Assembly (NCBI RefSeq): GCF_019396405.1
Contig: NZ_JAHKRL010000007.1
Coordinates: 1 to 54,888, forward strand
Direction of reading: 5' to 3'
Source of the DNA: Nonomuraea rhizosphaerae
GTDB taxonomy: Bacteria > Actinomycetota > Actinomycetes > Streptosporangiales > Streptosporangiaceae
DNA: 54,888 nucleotides
The notes beneath the pieces were generated by a model. The model made no database searches. It was not told the origin of the DNA and saw nothing but the letters and a program-made list of their open reading frames with translations. The position numbers and the translations under genes are program-made. Each line of letters starts with the position of its first letter. The first letter of the stretch is position 1. Shown in pieces: positions 1 through 9,022 of the stretch.

Positions 1-1311
1 GTCGGCATCATCGCCGACGACACGACCAGGCTGCTCCTGGCCTACCGCAACGCCCCGCAGACCAGGCCCCGTTTCATCGCCCTGGCCGCCGAGGTGCGGG
101 CCCACGACGCCGACGCCGACCGGTTACCGGAGGAGTACCCCTACCAGCACGATCCGGACGACATCGTGGCGTTGATCCACTCCTCCGGCACCACCGGCAC
201 CCCGAAGTCGACGACGCTCGGGCATCGCAGCTTCTGGGACGGCAAGCAGCCGCGGATGCTGCGCTTCCCCGCCGAGCCGTACGACAAGCTGATGTCGCTC
301 ATGCCGCACACCCACGCCGGCGGGCTCAGCTACTTCCTCACGGCGGTGCTGCTCGGACTGCCGACCGTGGTCATGGCGGACTGGCGGCGCCCGGCCGTGG
401 AGCCGGTGATGGAGGCGTTCCAGCCGACCATGGTGGCCTCCTTCCCGAGGACCTTCGTGGAGCTGGCCACCGGTGAGCTCCCGGTCAAGGCCGCGGCGAA
501 GGTCCACTCCTGGTTCAACACCGGAGACAGCGCCCATTACGGGCACATCGCCCGGCTGGTCCAGCTCGGCGAGCGGCCCGCCGGTCTGATCAGGTCGTGG
601 CTGCTCCCGCAGGGCGCCGCCGCGGGCGAGCCGCTGCCCGGCTCCCAGTTCGTCGACGGGCTCGGCTCCTCAGAGATGGGGATGGCGCTCTTCGGCCAGG
701 TGACCGCGCCGGAGACCCCGCGCGACGACCGGTGCGTGGGCAAGGCGCAGGACGCGGTGATCAAGGCCGCGGTGCTGGACGAGAACGGCCAGGAGGTGCC
801 CGACGGCACCGTCGGCCTGCTGGGTGTGATCACCCCCTCGCGCACACCCGGCTACTGGAACGACGCGAGGCTGACCAGCAGTTTCGAGCTCAACGGCTAC
901 TGGCTGACCGGGGACGTGGCGCGCAGGGACAGCGAGGGCAACTTCTACCACCTCGACCGCACCGTGGACGTCATCGACACCGCGGCGGGACCGGTCTACA
1001 GCCTGCCCATCGAGGAGATCCTCATCGCCGACTGCGCGGACCTCGTCCAGGACTGCTCGGTCGTCGGCGTGCCCGGCAGGCCGGGAGAGGGGCAGCGCCC
1101 GATCGCCGTGGTGCGGCTGCAGGCCGGCGCCGCCGGTGTCACCGCCGGCGAGGTCCTGGAGAAGGCGAACAAGGCCCTCTCCGACGCCGGTCTGGCCACG
1201 CTCGCCACCGTGATCATCGCTCGGACCGACGAGGACTATCCGCTCGGCCCCACGGGCAAGGTGCTCAAGCGCGAGCTGCGTACCCGCCACGCGGTGCTGC
1301 TCACCGGATGA
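1..1311 (+). CDS. AMP-forming acyl-CoA/acyl ligase, 5' end cut by window
   Basis: An ANL-superfamily adenylating enzyme that should activate a carboxylic acid as acyl-AMP and pass it to CoA or another acceptor. The frame is open from base 1, so the N-terminus lies outside the window; 436 residues are visible. The P-loop SSGTTGTPK lies near visible residue 61, followed by a GSSEMG-type motif, LTGDVARRD (the conserved TGD aspartate) and a C-terminal lysine segment PLGPTGKVLKREL. The stop overlaps the aminomutase start by ATGA, so the two are co-translated. It is the first of three adenylating enzymes in this operon. Its substrate cannot be read from the sequence; an amino acid or small carboxylic acid of the pathway is inferred. 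Confidence 0.85.
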   Translation, partial: VGIIADDTTRLLLAYRNAPQTRPRFIALAAEVRAHDADADRLPEEYPYQHDPDDIVALIHSSGTTGTPKSTTLGHRSFWDGKQPRMLRFPAEPYDKLMSLMPHTHAGGLSYFLTAVLLGLPTVVMADWRRPAVEPVMEAFQPTMVASFPRTFVELATGELPVKAAAKVHSWFNTGDSAHYGHIARLVQLGERPAGLIRSWLLPQGAAAGEPLPGSQFVDGLGSSEMGMALFGQVTAPETPRDDRCVGKAQDAVIKAAVLDENGQEVPDGTVGLLGVITPSRTPGYWNDARLTSSFELNGYWLTGDVARRDSEGNFYHLDRTVDVIDTAAGPVYSLPIEEILIADCADLVQDCSVVGVPGRPGEGQRPIAVVRLQAGAAGVTAGEVLEKANKALSDAGLATLATVIIARTDEDYPLGPTGKVLKRELRTRHAVLLTG

Positions 1312-2675
1312 GCCATCAGATGAACGCCGCCCGCGGCCCGTACACCTATGTGCGCCGTCCGCTCGTCGAGCCGGACTGGCGGCGGCTGCCGGGCTGGCGC
1401 GGCGTCACCGACGCGCAGTGGCGCGATGCCCAGTGGCAGCGCGCCCACTGCGTGCAGCACGCCGGGCAGTTGCGCGCGGTGGTCGGTGACCTGCTCCAGG
1501 AGTCCTTCTACGCCGACCTGGCGGACGACCGGGCACGGTTCGCGACCATGTCCACGCTGATCACGCCCCAGTTGCTCAACGTGATGGTGCCGGAGGCCAC
1601 GAGCGGTCCGGCCGCCTACACGCGGGCGTTCCTGGCGGACCCGATCCGCCGCTACCTGCTGCCGGTCGGCTCCGACCGGCATCCGGTCTGGCCCAGCCAT
1701 CCACGCGCGCGCCGCGACTCGCTGCACGAGGCCGACATGTGGGTGGTGGAGGGGCTGACCCACCGCTATCCGACGAAGGTGCTGGCCGAGCTGCTGTCCA
1801 CCTGCCCGCAGTACTGCGGCCACTGCACCCGGATGGACCTGGTCGGCACCTCGACCCCGCAGGTCGTCAAGGCCCGGCTCGCGCTCAAGCCCGTGGACCG
1901 GCAGGAGCTGATGCTGGACTACCTCAAGCGCACGCCCGCCGTACGCGATGTGGTGGTCTCCGGTGGCGACGTGGCCAACCTGCCCTGGCCGCGGCTGGAG
2001 GCGTTCCTGCTGCGGCTGCTCGAACTGGAGTCCGTACGGGACATCCGCCTGGCCACCAAGGCGCTGATCGGCCTGCCGCAGCACTGGCTGCAGCCCCGCG
2101 TGGTCGAGGGGATGGGCCGGGTGGCCGCCATCGCCCGCGCCCGAGGGGTGAACCTGGCCGTGCACACGCACGCCAACCACGCGCAGTCGGTGACGCCGCT
2201 GGTCGCCGAGGCGGCCCGGGCCATGCTCGCGGCGGGCGTGCGGGACGTGCGCAACCAGGGAGTGCTCCTGCGGGGCGTGAACACGACCCCGGACGACCTG
2301 CTGGACCTCTGCTTCGCCTTGCAGGGCGAGGCCGGGATCCTGCCGTACTACTTCTACCTCTGCGACCTGATCCCCAACGCGGAACACTGGCGGATCCCGC
2401 TCCACCAGGCGCAACGGCTGCAGGAGGCCATCATGGGCTATCTCCCCGGCTACGCGACGCCGCGCCTCGTGTGCGACGTGCCCTACGTCGGCAAACGCTG
2501 GGTGCACCAGGTGGTGGAGTACGACCGGGAACGCGGCATCTCGTACTGGACCCAGAGCCACGGGACCGGGCTCCAGCCGGTCGAGCAGGAGCGCCGCTTC
2601 CCCTTCTACGACCCGATCGACACCTTGCCCGAGCCGGGCCGCCGCTGGTGGGCCGGCGGAGAGGGACAACCATGA
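1308..2675 (+). CDS. KamA-family radical SAM aminomutase (lysine 2,3-aminomutase-like)
   Basis: A radical-SAM, PLP-dependent enzyme expected to move an alpha-amino group to the beta carbon. The 455-residue protein carries the cluster motif CxxxCxxC at C166, C170 and C173. D353 (in YLCDL) and D390 (in CDVPYVGK) align with the two aspartates that hold the epsilon-amino group in clostridial lysine 2,3-aminomutase, and K396 is the likely PLP lysine, though the usual glycine-rich PLP loop is one residue shorter. This favours lysine to beta-lysine, but that is inference from remembered family residues. An in-frame ATG at 1320 is an alternative start. ATGA overlaps join it to both neighbours. Confidence 0.85.
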   Translation: MSHQMNAARGPYTYVRRPLVEPDWRRLPGWRGVTDAQWRDAQWQRAHCVQHAGQLRAVVGDLLQESFYADLADDRARFATMSTLITPQLLNVMVPEATSGPAAYTRAFLADPIRRYLLPVGSDRHPVWPSHPRARRDSLHEADMWVVEGLTHRYPTKVLAELLSTCPQYCGHCTRMDLVGTSTPQVVKARLALKPVDRQELMLDYLKRTPAVRDVVVSGGDVANLPWPRLEAFLLRLLELESVRDIRLATKALIGLPQHWLQPRVVEGMGRVAAIARARGVNLAVHTHANHAQSVTPLVAEAARAMLAAGVRDVRNQGVLLRGVNTTPDDLLDLCFALQGEAGILPYYFYLCDLIPNAEHWRIPLHQAQRLQEAIMGYLPGYATPRLVCDVPYVGKRWVHQVVEYDRERGISYWTQSHGTGLQPVEQERRFPFYDPIDTLPEPGRRWWAGGEGQP

Positions 2676-3664
2676 CCTCTGGCACCCTGCGCCGCATGTG
2701 CTGGATCTTCCCCGACCGCGAGTCCACCCGGGCCACCGCGATGTGGCACCCCTTCTTCTGGGACCTGTACGCCGAGGTGGCCGCCGAGCTCGGCCTGCGC
2801 TGGACCAGGAACTCCCCGGACTCGGTGACGGTCGACGGCCTGGAACCCGGCAAGACGCGCGTCTACGTGGACGACGAACCCGTGACCCCGGAGGACACGC
2901 TCTTCATCACCGCCCTGTACTCCCTGCCCTACCAGTCGATGGACATCTTCAACCAGTACGCGCTGTACGCCGTGCTGGAACAGGCCGGCTTCTACCTGTC
3001 GTTCCCGCCGGGCCTGTCCCCCATCGCCAACGACAAGCTGGCCACGGTCCTCTTCCTGCACGATTCGCCCGTCCCGCCGGTGCCCACGCTCCGCATCGGA
3101 ACCGGGCGGGACACCAGCAAGCACCTGTACGAGGTGGCGCTGTCGAACCTGACCTACCCGGCCATCGTCAAGCCGTCCGGGTGGTGCGGCGGCGGCGGGG
3201 TGAACCTGGCCCGCGACTCCGAGGAGATCCGCGGCCTGGCCAGCCTCGCGCAGGGCGGCGACACCACGCTCGTGATCCAGCCCTACCTGGGCGACGGCAC
3301 GGTCGACTACCGGGTCTACGTCGTCGACGGCGAGCCGTACGCCGTGATGAAGCGCATCCCCGAGCCCGGCTCGCCGGTCGCCAACGCCAGCCGGGGCGGC
3401 GCGATGGAGTTCCCGCCCGTCCCGCCCGAGCTGGCCGAGGCGACGGCGTACTTCTACGAGAAGCTGCCCATCCCCTTCTTCTGCGTCGACTTCCTGTTCG
3501 ACGGCGAGCGGTACTGGTTCTCCGAGCTCGAACCCGACGGGGTGATCGCGCCGGACTTCGGCGACCCCGCCCGCACGCTCCAGCGCGACGTCACCCGGGC
3601 CCGCTGGACGGCCTACCGCGACGCCCACACCCGCTGGATGACCGAAAGCCAGGTGAAGAAATGA
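2672..3664 (+). CDS. ATP-grasp ligase
   Basis: A 330-residue ATP-grasp protein that should join a carboxylate to an amine or thiol through an acyl-phosphate. A glycine-rich ATP loop (WCGGGG) lies near residue 170, a VIQPYL hinge near 210, and the Mg-ligand region ELEPDG near 284. It resembles RimK-like or glutathione-synthetase-like ligases used in peptide-type natural products more than purine enzymes. The ATG overlaps the aminomutase stop (ATGA) and its own stop overlaps the next start. In context it is the best candidate for forming an amide bond with the beta-amino acid product; the partner is unknown. Confidence 0.75.
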   Translation: MTSGTLRRMCWIFPDRESTRATAMWHPFFWDLYAEVAAELGLRWTRNSPDSVTVDGLEPGKTRVYVDDEPVTPEDTLFITALYSLPYQSMDIFNQYALYAVLEQAGFYLSFPPGLSPIANDKLATVLFLHDSPVPPVPTLRIGTGRDTSKHLYEVALSNLTYPAIVKPSGWCGGGGVNLARDSEEIRGLASLAQGGDTTLVIQPYLGDGTVDYRVYVVDGEPYAVMKRIPEPGSPVANASRGGAMEFPPVPPELAEATAYFYEKLPIPFFCVDFLFDGERYWFSELEPDGVIAPDFGDPARTLQRDVTRARWTAYRDAHTRWMTESQVKK

Positions 3665-4890
3665 CCGGATCGTTCTCACTGCCGCCCGAGGCGGCCGAGC
3701 CGCACCTGCGCGTCCCGCGGCGAGCACTGGAGCGGCTCAAGACCGTGCCCGCGCTCGCGCCGCGCTACGCCGGCTACGACAAGGTGCTCACGCTGGAGGA
3801 CGTCGCCGCGCTTCCCCCGCTGGTCAAGGACGACCTGAACGTGGCGCTGGCGCACCTGACGCCCAAGGCCGAGCAGGGCGCCACCTGGCTGTTCCAGAGC
3901 GGCGGCAGCACCGGCGCGCCCAAGGTCGGCTACGCCCCCACCGGCTTCTACATGGCCGGCGTGTACGAGCAGTGGCGGCCGCTGGAGCCGGACGACGTCT
4001 TCGTCAACGGCTGGGGCGCCGGCCGCATGTGGGGCGCCCACTTCCTGGCCGGCGCCTTCGCCGACCTGTCCGGCTGCCGGGTCATCGCGCTGGGCTCGGT
4101 GACGAAGGAGGAGTACGGCGACTGGCTGTCGTTCTTCGCCGCCCAGGGCGTGACCGCGTTCGGCGGCACCCCCAGCGTGCTGCGGCTGTGGTTCGCGCAC
4201 GCGCGGGCCGCCGGCGTGCGCCTTCCCGCGCTGCGCAAGGTGCTCTGGCTCGGGGAGGCGTGGCATCCCCAGCTCGACGAGGACATGGCCGTGGTGGCGC
4301 CGGACGCGCGCCGCTGGGGCATGTTCGGCAGCACCGAGACCTGGGTCATCGGCACCAACACCCCGCAGTGCCCGGCGGACGTCTTCCACCCGCTGCCCGC
4401 GCAGCTCGTCCACGCCGACGCCGACGAGCTGCTGGACTTCACCACGCTCGACCCGGACGTGCTCAACCCGGTGCTGCGCTACCGCACCGGCGACGCCGGC
4501 CGCTTCGTGACGTGCGAGTGCGGCCGGGAGGGCAGCGCGCTGCGGGTGCTGGGCCGCCGCGACTCGGTGGTGCAGGTACGCGGGCTGGGGCTGCACGTGG
4601 ACGACATCGTCGCCCAGGCCGAGCGCGAGCCGGGCGTCTCCAGGGCGCAGATCCTCATCACCGAGCAGGCAGGCCGGGTCTCCGCGGTGGACGTGCTGCT
4701 GCTGACCGACCAGGACGCGCCGCCGGACCTGCCCGAACGGCTGCGCGGGGAGCTGATGTCGGCGACGTTCACGATCAGCACGGCGTTCCAGCACGACCCG
4801 CACGCCTTCCGGGTCAAGGCCGTCGACGCGCTGATCAGCAACGAGCGCACCGGCAAGACCGCCGGTTTCGTCGTACGGGAGGAGCCGTGA
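3661..4890 (+). CDS. PaaK-like adenylate-forming enzyme (first copy)
   Basis: A 409-residue member of the phenylacetate-CoA ligase branch of ANL enzymes. The P-loop SGGSTGAPK is at residues 80-88, followed by MFGSTETWVIG, YRTGDAGRF and a short C-terminal lid domain. It shares only general architecture with the second PaaK-like protein at 7498, so the two probably activate different acids. ATGA links it to the ATP-grasp gene and GTGA to the transporter. An aryl or small acyl substrate is likely from the family, but CoA ligation versus direct transfer cannot be decided. Confidence 0.8.
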   Translation: MTGSFSLPPEAAEPHLRVPRRALERLKTVPALAPRYAGYDKVLTLEDVAALPPLVKDDLNVALAHLTPKAEQGATWLFQSGGSTGAPKVGYAPTGFYMAGVYEQWRPLEPDDVFVNGWGAGRMWGAHFLAGAFADLSGCRVIALGSVTKEEYGDWLSFFAAQGVTAFGGTPSVLRLWFAHARAAGVRLPALRKVLWLGEAWHPQLDEDMAVVAPDARRWGMFGSTETWVIGTNTPQCPADVFHPLPAQLVHADADELLDFTTLDPDVLNPVLRYRTGDAGRFVTCECGREGSALRVLGRRDSVVQVRGLGLHVDDIVAQAEREPGVSRAQILITEQAGRVSAVDVLLLTDQDAPPDLPERLRGELMSATFTISTAFQHDPHAFRVKAVDALISNERTGKTAGFVVREEP

Positions 4891-6140
4891 GGTTGCCGGA
4901 GTCCCTGGGCAGGCAGTTCAACCTGTACTGGGGCGGCCAGACGGTGAGCCTCGTCGGCGACCGGATCACGGTGTTCGTGGTCCCGACACTGATGATCTTC
5001 GCGCTGCACGCCTCCGCGTTCGAGGTGGGCGTCGTGGCCATGGCCCAGTACCTCGGCATCCCCCTGCTGGGGCCGATCGCCGGGGTGCTGGTCGACCGCT
5101 GGGACAAGCGCCTGACCATGCTGATGTGCGACGTCGTACGGCTGGTGGCGGTGGCGGTGATCCCCGTGGCGTACTGGGCCGGCGTGCTGTCGACCCCGTT
5201 GCTGTTCGTCTGCGTGGCGCTGATCAGCGGCGCGACGATCTTCTTCAACGTCGGTTACCTCGTCGCCGTGCCCACCACGGTGCCGGAGGACAAGCTGGTG
5301 CGGGCGTACTCGCGCCTTGAGGGCAGCAGCACGGTGTCCGAGGTGGCCGGGCCGTCGATCGCCGCGGGCCTGTACCACGCGCTCGGGGTGGCCGCGCTGC
5401 TCGTCGACGCGGCCAGCTACCTGGTCTCGGCGGCGTGCTTCCGCTTCATGCGGCCCTGGGGGGTCAAGACCGTCCAGCAGGGGTCCGTGTGGTCGCGGCT
5501 GCTGCTGGGGTTCCGGCTGAACTGGGCCGACCCGGTGCTGCGCCGGGTGGTCATCGCGGCCGTGACCCTGAACTCGGGCGGCCCGATCTTCGTCACGGTC
5601 CTGCCGGTGCTGGCCTACCAGGGCCTGGACATCTCGGTCGGCGTGTTCGGGGCGGCGATGTCGGCCGGGGCGGGCGGCGCGGTGATCGGCGCGCTCGTCG
5701 CGCCCAGGATCAGCGACCGGCTGGGCCTGGGCCGGACCATGGCCTGGGGGCTGCTGCTGCACTGCCTGGTCGGCCTGGGCATCCTCGCCGCGCCCGCGCT
5801 GCCCGCCGCGCCCGTCATCGGCGTGACGTTCGGCTGCTACGGCTTCTTCATGTCGTGCATCAACGTCTGCAGCGCCCCCATTCGCCAGTCGCGGATGACG
5901 GCCGAGAACCAGGGGGTGATGCACGCCGCGTTCCGCAGTGTGACCTGGGGAGTGATCCCGCTGGCCGCGCTCGTCGGAGGCTCGGCGGTCACCCTGCTGA
6001 CCGGCAGCCTGGGTGTGCTCGACGCGGCCAAGGTGGTCATGGTCGGCGGCACGCTGCTGGCCGCGTTCTCGTTCCTGCCGGCGGTGGGGATCCAGCCGCT
6101 GCTGGACCGCGCGAAGAACCTTTCGGAGAGCCCGGCATGA
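4887..6140 (+). CDS. MFS transporter, probable product exporter
   Basis: A 417-residue integral membrane protein with about 12 hydrophobic segments and the MFS loop 2-3 signature (LVDRWDKRLTM, near residue 71). It resembles the enterobactin-exporter-like MFS group. I chose the GTG at 4887 because it overlaps the preceding stop (GTGA) and gives MFS helix 1 at the usual place; the frame is open further upstream but that part has no MFS character. Its position inside the biosynthetic operon suggests export of the product and self-resistance. Confidence 0.85.
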   Translation: MRLPESLGRQFNLYWGGQTVSLVGDRITVFVVPTLMIFALHASAFEVGVVAMAQYLGIPLLGPIAGVLVDRWDKRLTMLMCDVVRLVAVAVIPVAYWAGVLSTPLLFVCVALISGATIFFNVGYLVAVPTTVPEDKLVRAYSRLEGSSTVSEVAGPSIAAGLYHALGVAALLVDAASYLVSAACFRFMRPWGVKTVQQGSVWSRLLLGFRLNWADPVLRRVVIAAVTLNSGGPIFVTVLPVLAYQGLDISVGVFGAAMSAGAGGAVIGALVAPRISDRLGLGRTMAWGLLLHCLVGLGILAAPALPAAPVIGVTFGCYGFFMSCINVCSAPIRQSRMTAENQGVMHAAFRSVTWGVIPLAALVGGSAVTLLTGSLGVLDAAKVVMVGGTLLAAFSFLPAVGIQPLLDRAKNLSESPA

Positions 6141-7030
6141 CCGCCCCGACCGCGCCGACCGCGCGCTCCTCGCGGACCGTGCCGACCGTGCTGATCACCG
6201 GGACGTCGTCCGGCATCGGCCTGGCGACCGCGGTCACCGCGGCCAGGGCCGGGTTCGCCGTGGTGGCGACGATGCGCGACCCGGGCAAGGACGGCGCGCT
6301 GCGCGAGGCGGCCGGCCAGGCCGGGGTCACGCTGGACGTCCGCCGCCTCGACGTCACCGACGCCGCGTCCATCTCCTCGTGCCTCCAGGGCGTGCGCGAG
6401 GAGCACGGGCGGCTGGACGCGGTGGTCAACAACGCCGGGGTCTCCAACTTCGACCCGACGATGGAGATGTCCACCATGGAGGCCCTGCGGGCCAACCTGG
6501 AGGTCAACTTCTTCGGCGTCGTCGCCGTGAGCCGGGTCGCGATGCCGCTGCTGCGCGCCGCGCGTGGCCGCCTGCTGACCATCGGCAGCGTGCACGGGGT
6601 CGTCGGGCAGCCGTTCAACGAGGCGTACGCGGCGGCGAAGTTCGCCGTCGAAGGGTTCATGGAGAGTCTGGCTCCGGTCGCGGCGGCGCACGGGGTGCGG
6701 GTCAGCGTGGTCGTGCCCGGCTTCGTCCCAGACACCGAGTTCGGGATTTTTCCTGACATCAACCGGGGGACCATCCGGGCGGCCTCGGGGCCGTACGCGC
6801 CGACGTTCGACGGCTACCTCGACTGGGTGCGCGGCGCGGGCTGGGAGGCGGCCGGCCAGTCCAAGTGGGAGGTGGCCGAGGTGGTGGTGCGCGCGCTGAA
6901 CGAGGACGAGCCGCCGTTCCGGATCCCCACCAGTGCGTGGGTGTCGGCGTACCTGGCGGGCAAGCTCGCCGACCCTGACGGATCGGCCGTGCAGGGCCTG
7001 GCCAGGACCTGGATCGGAGCCCCCGTATGA
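6137..7030 (+). CDS. Short-chain dehydrogenase/reductase
   Basis: A 297-residue SDR oxidoreductase. The Rossmann motif TGTSSGIG is at about residues 21-28, NNAG follows near residue 98, a serine (IGSVHG) near 153, and the catalytic pair Y164 and K168 lies in YAAAK. The length is slightly above the classical 250 because of an extended C-terminal substrate region. A reductive or oxidative step on a carbonyl or alcohol of the pathway intermediate is expected; NAD versus NADP preference is not clear. ATGA overlaps join it to the transporter and thioesterase genes. Confidence 0.85.
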   Translation: MTAPTAPTARSSRTVPTVLITGTSSGIGLATAVTAARAGFAVVATMRDPGKDGALREAAGQAGVTLDVRRLDVTDAASISSCLQGVREEHGRLDAVVNNAGVSNFDPTMEMSTMEALRANLEVNFFGVVAVSRVAMPLLRAARGRLLTIGSVHGVVGQPFNEAYAAAKFAVEGFMESLAPVAAAHGVRVSVVVPGFVPDTEFGIFPDINRGTIRAASGPYAPTFDGYLDWVRGAGWEAAGQSKWEVAEVVVRALNEDEPPFRIPTSAWVSAYLAGKLADPDGSAVQGLARTWIGAPV

Positions 7031-7488
7031 GCACTGGCACTGGCACTAGTGTCGGCGTGGATGTCGAGGATCCTGCCTGCCGTTCGCTCGGCATCGCGCT
7101 GGAGGAGGTGGCCGCCGGCCGGGCGCGGCTGCGGATGCGGATCACCGACGAGATGGTGAACCTTCACGGCGTCGCCCACGGCGGCTACCTGTTCCTGCTC
7201 GCCGACGCCGCGTTCGCGTACGCCTGCAACAGCCATGGCCGCGTCACGCTGGCGCACAGCGCGCAGGTGACGTTCCTGCGCCCGGCCGCGGCCGGCGACG
7301 AGCTGGTGGCCGAGGCCACGGAACGCGTCAGGTACGGCAGGAACGGCGTCTACGACGTGACGGTACGGCGGCCGACCGGCGAGATCATCGCGGAGTTCCG
7401 CGGCCAGAGCGTGACCGTCTCCGGCAGACCACCAGGCGACCTGACGGCTTCCGGCAGGCCACCGAGTGACGACCGGACAAGGACCTAG
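7027..7488 (+). CDS. PaaI-like hotdog thioesterase
   Basis: A 153-residue single-hotdog protein of the PaaI group. The segment VNLHGVAHGGYLFLLAD (about residues 45-61) holds the family HGG motif, followed by the hotdog strands ending near residue 137. It should hydrolyse an acyl-CoA thioester, releasing a free acid or proofreading misloaded CoA esters made by the adenylating enzymes. The last 16 residues are low complexity with a repeated SGRPP element. The start overlaps the SDR stop by ATGA. Confidence 0.85.
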   Translation: MSTGTGTSVGVDVEDPACRSLGIALEEVAAGRARLRMRITDEMVNLHGVAHGGYLFLLADAAFAYACNSHGRVTLAHSAQVTFLRPAAAGDELVAEATERVRYGRNGVYDVTVRRPTGEIIAEFRGQSVTVSGRPPGDLTASGRPPSDDRTRT

Positions 7489-7497
7489 GAGACACAC

Positions 7498-8754
7498 ATG
7501 CCCGCCAAATCCCTGCGCGACCTGGTCGATTTCGCCCGCCGCCACTCCCCCTTCTACGCGGAGACGTACCGCGACGTGCCCGACGGCGCCGACGACCTCA
7601 CCCAACTGCCGATCATCGACCAGACCGCCTTCTGGGCCGCGAACGTCTACCCGGACAACCGGCTGCTGACCGGACCGCTGACCGACGCCGGCGTGTACAC
7701 CTCCGGCGGCACCACCGGCGCCCCGAAGTTCTCCCCCTGGACCCGGACGGAGCACGCCGACTCGGTGACCGCCTTCGGCGCGGGCATGGTCCGGGCGGGG
7801 CTGAAACCGGGACACCGGGTGGCGAACCTGTTCTCGGCCGGCGAGATGTACGGGGGCTTCCTCTACATCGAGCACGCGCTGCACAACGCCCCCGTGGAGA
7901 ACGTCCGGCTGCCCATCGCCGGCCACGCCCCCGACGACTTCGTCGCCGACCTGATCGCGTACTTCGGCATCGACGTGCTGGCGGGCCCGCCGATGAAGCT
8001 CGCGACCGTGGCCGACGCGGTGAACGCCCGCGGGCAGGCGGCCGACACGGTGGAGCTGCTGCTGTTCGCCGGCGACTTCCTCTTCGACGACCTGCGCCCC
8101 CAGCTGGCCAAGGCGTTCCCCGGGGCGGCGATCGCCTCGCTCGGATACGCCTCGGTGGACGCCGGGCTGGTCGGCGGCCCGGTGCCGGGCGACGACGTGC
8201 GCGTGCACGAGGCCTTCGCCAACCGCACCCTGGTGGAGCTGGTCGACGACTCGACCGGCGAGCCGATCACCGTCCCCGGAGTCCCCGGCCGCGTGATCGT
8301 CACCAACCTGTTCAGGACGCTGATGCCGATCATCCGCTACCCGGCCGGCGACATGGCGGAGTGGACCGACCCGAGCTGCCGCGCGTTCCGCCTGCTCGGA
8401 CGGTCGACCGAGGGCGCCAGGGTGGAGACGGTGTCGATGTCCACGGAGGCCATCCGCGCGGTCCTCATCGCGGCGGACCCGGACCGGGCCATGTCGGGCA
8501 TGCAGATGGTGCAGCGCCGCTGGAACGGCAAGGACGGGCTGACGCTGCGACTGGCCTGCACCGAGGAGCCACCGCCGGAGCTGACGCAGCGCCTCATCGA
8601 CGCCGTGTACGCGGCCAGGCCCCTGTATCCCCAGACTGTGGAGGAAGGCGGCGTCCACCCACTGACGATCGAATGGGTACGGCCCTCGGACCTGGTACTG
8701 CACCCCCGTACAGGGAAGGTCTTGCAGGTCGTGGACGAACGCCCGCGCTCCTGA
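7498..8754 (+). CDS. PaaK-like adenylate-forming enzyme (second copy)
   Basis: A 418-residue phenylacetate-CoA-ligase-type protein. The P-loop SGGTTGAPK is at about residues 69-77, SLGYASVDAG stands where the usual substrate-pocket motif lies, and YPAGDMAEW replaces the canonical YRTGD while keeping the aspartate. The C-terminal HPRTGKVLQVVDE supplies the lid lysine. GGAGA precedes the ATG. It is the last gene of the operon and, with the gene at 3661, makes two divergent PaaK homologues in one cluster. Confidence 0.8.
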   Translation: MPAKSLRDLVDFARRHSPFYAETYRDVPDGADDLTQLPIIDQTAFWAANVYPDNRLLTGPLTDAGVYTSGGTTGAPKFSPWTRTEHADSVTAFGAGMVRAGLKPGHRVANLFSAGEMYGGFLYIEHALHNAPVENVRLPIAGHAPDDFVADLIAYFGIDVLAGPPMKLATVADAVNARGQAADTVELLLFAGDFLFDDLRPQLAKAFPGAAIASLGYASVDAGLVGGPVPGDDVRVHEAFANRTLVELVDDSTGEPITVPGVPGRVIVTNLFRTLMPIIRYPAGDMAEWTDPSCRAFRLLGRSTEGARVETVSMSTEAIRAVLIAADPDRAMSGMQMVQRRWNGKDGLTLRLACTEEPPPELTQRLIDAVYAARPLYPQTVEEGGVHPLTIEWVRPSDLVLHPRTGKVLQVVDERPRS

Positions 8755-8810
8755 CCGGAGGAGATCGACGGCGAGCGCGCAGCCGATCAATTACCCCGAG
8801 TTCGCCCCCG

Positions 8811-8955
8811 TCCACCACCGTCACCGAAACCGTCTACCGCGAGCCTGGTCGGCCCCCGCAACACCACCGTCACTGAGACCGTCTACCGCAAGCAGCTCCG
8901 CCCCGTCATCCTCGACGGCGCAGAAGCCATGGACCAGATCTTCAGGGACACATAG
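8811..8955 (+). pseudogene. Tyrosine integrase C-terminal remnants, two nested copies
   Basis: The frame ending at the TAG at 8953 encodes NTTVTETVYRKQLRPVI, then DGAEAMDQIF, the typical last helix and catalytic tyrosine region of actinomycete phage and AICE integrases. Just upstream, 8814-8843 repeats the first 30 bases with three mismatches (STTVTETVYRE) in another frame, offset by 49 bp. No catalytic arginine box or N-terminus remains. The fragment ends 68 bp from the 3' end of tRNA-Ala, where an integrating element would leave its int gene. Confidence 0.75.
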
Positions 8956-8982
8956 TCACTCAGTTAGTCACCCAGCAACGCA

Positions 8983-9016
8983 AAAGGCCGCTTCCAACAC
9001 TCTGGAAGCGGCCTTT
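8983..9016 (-). terminator. Intrinsic terminator of tRNA-Ala (bidirectional hairpin)
   Basis: A perfect 14-bp inverted repeat (AAAGGCCGCTTCCA and its complement) with a 6-nt loop. Read on the minus strand it ends in TTTT directly after the tRNA. It may also stop leftover transcription from the operon on the other side. Confidence 0.85.
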
Positions 9017-9022
9017 GACCTG

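Noticed and set aside
597-2675. A 692-codon open frame starting inside the first ligase gene
   Set aside because: Only the part from 1308 shows family sequence; the first 237 codons are Arg/Gly/Ala-rich shadow of the ligase in another frame.
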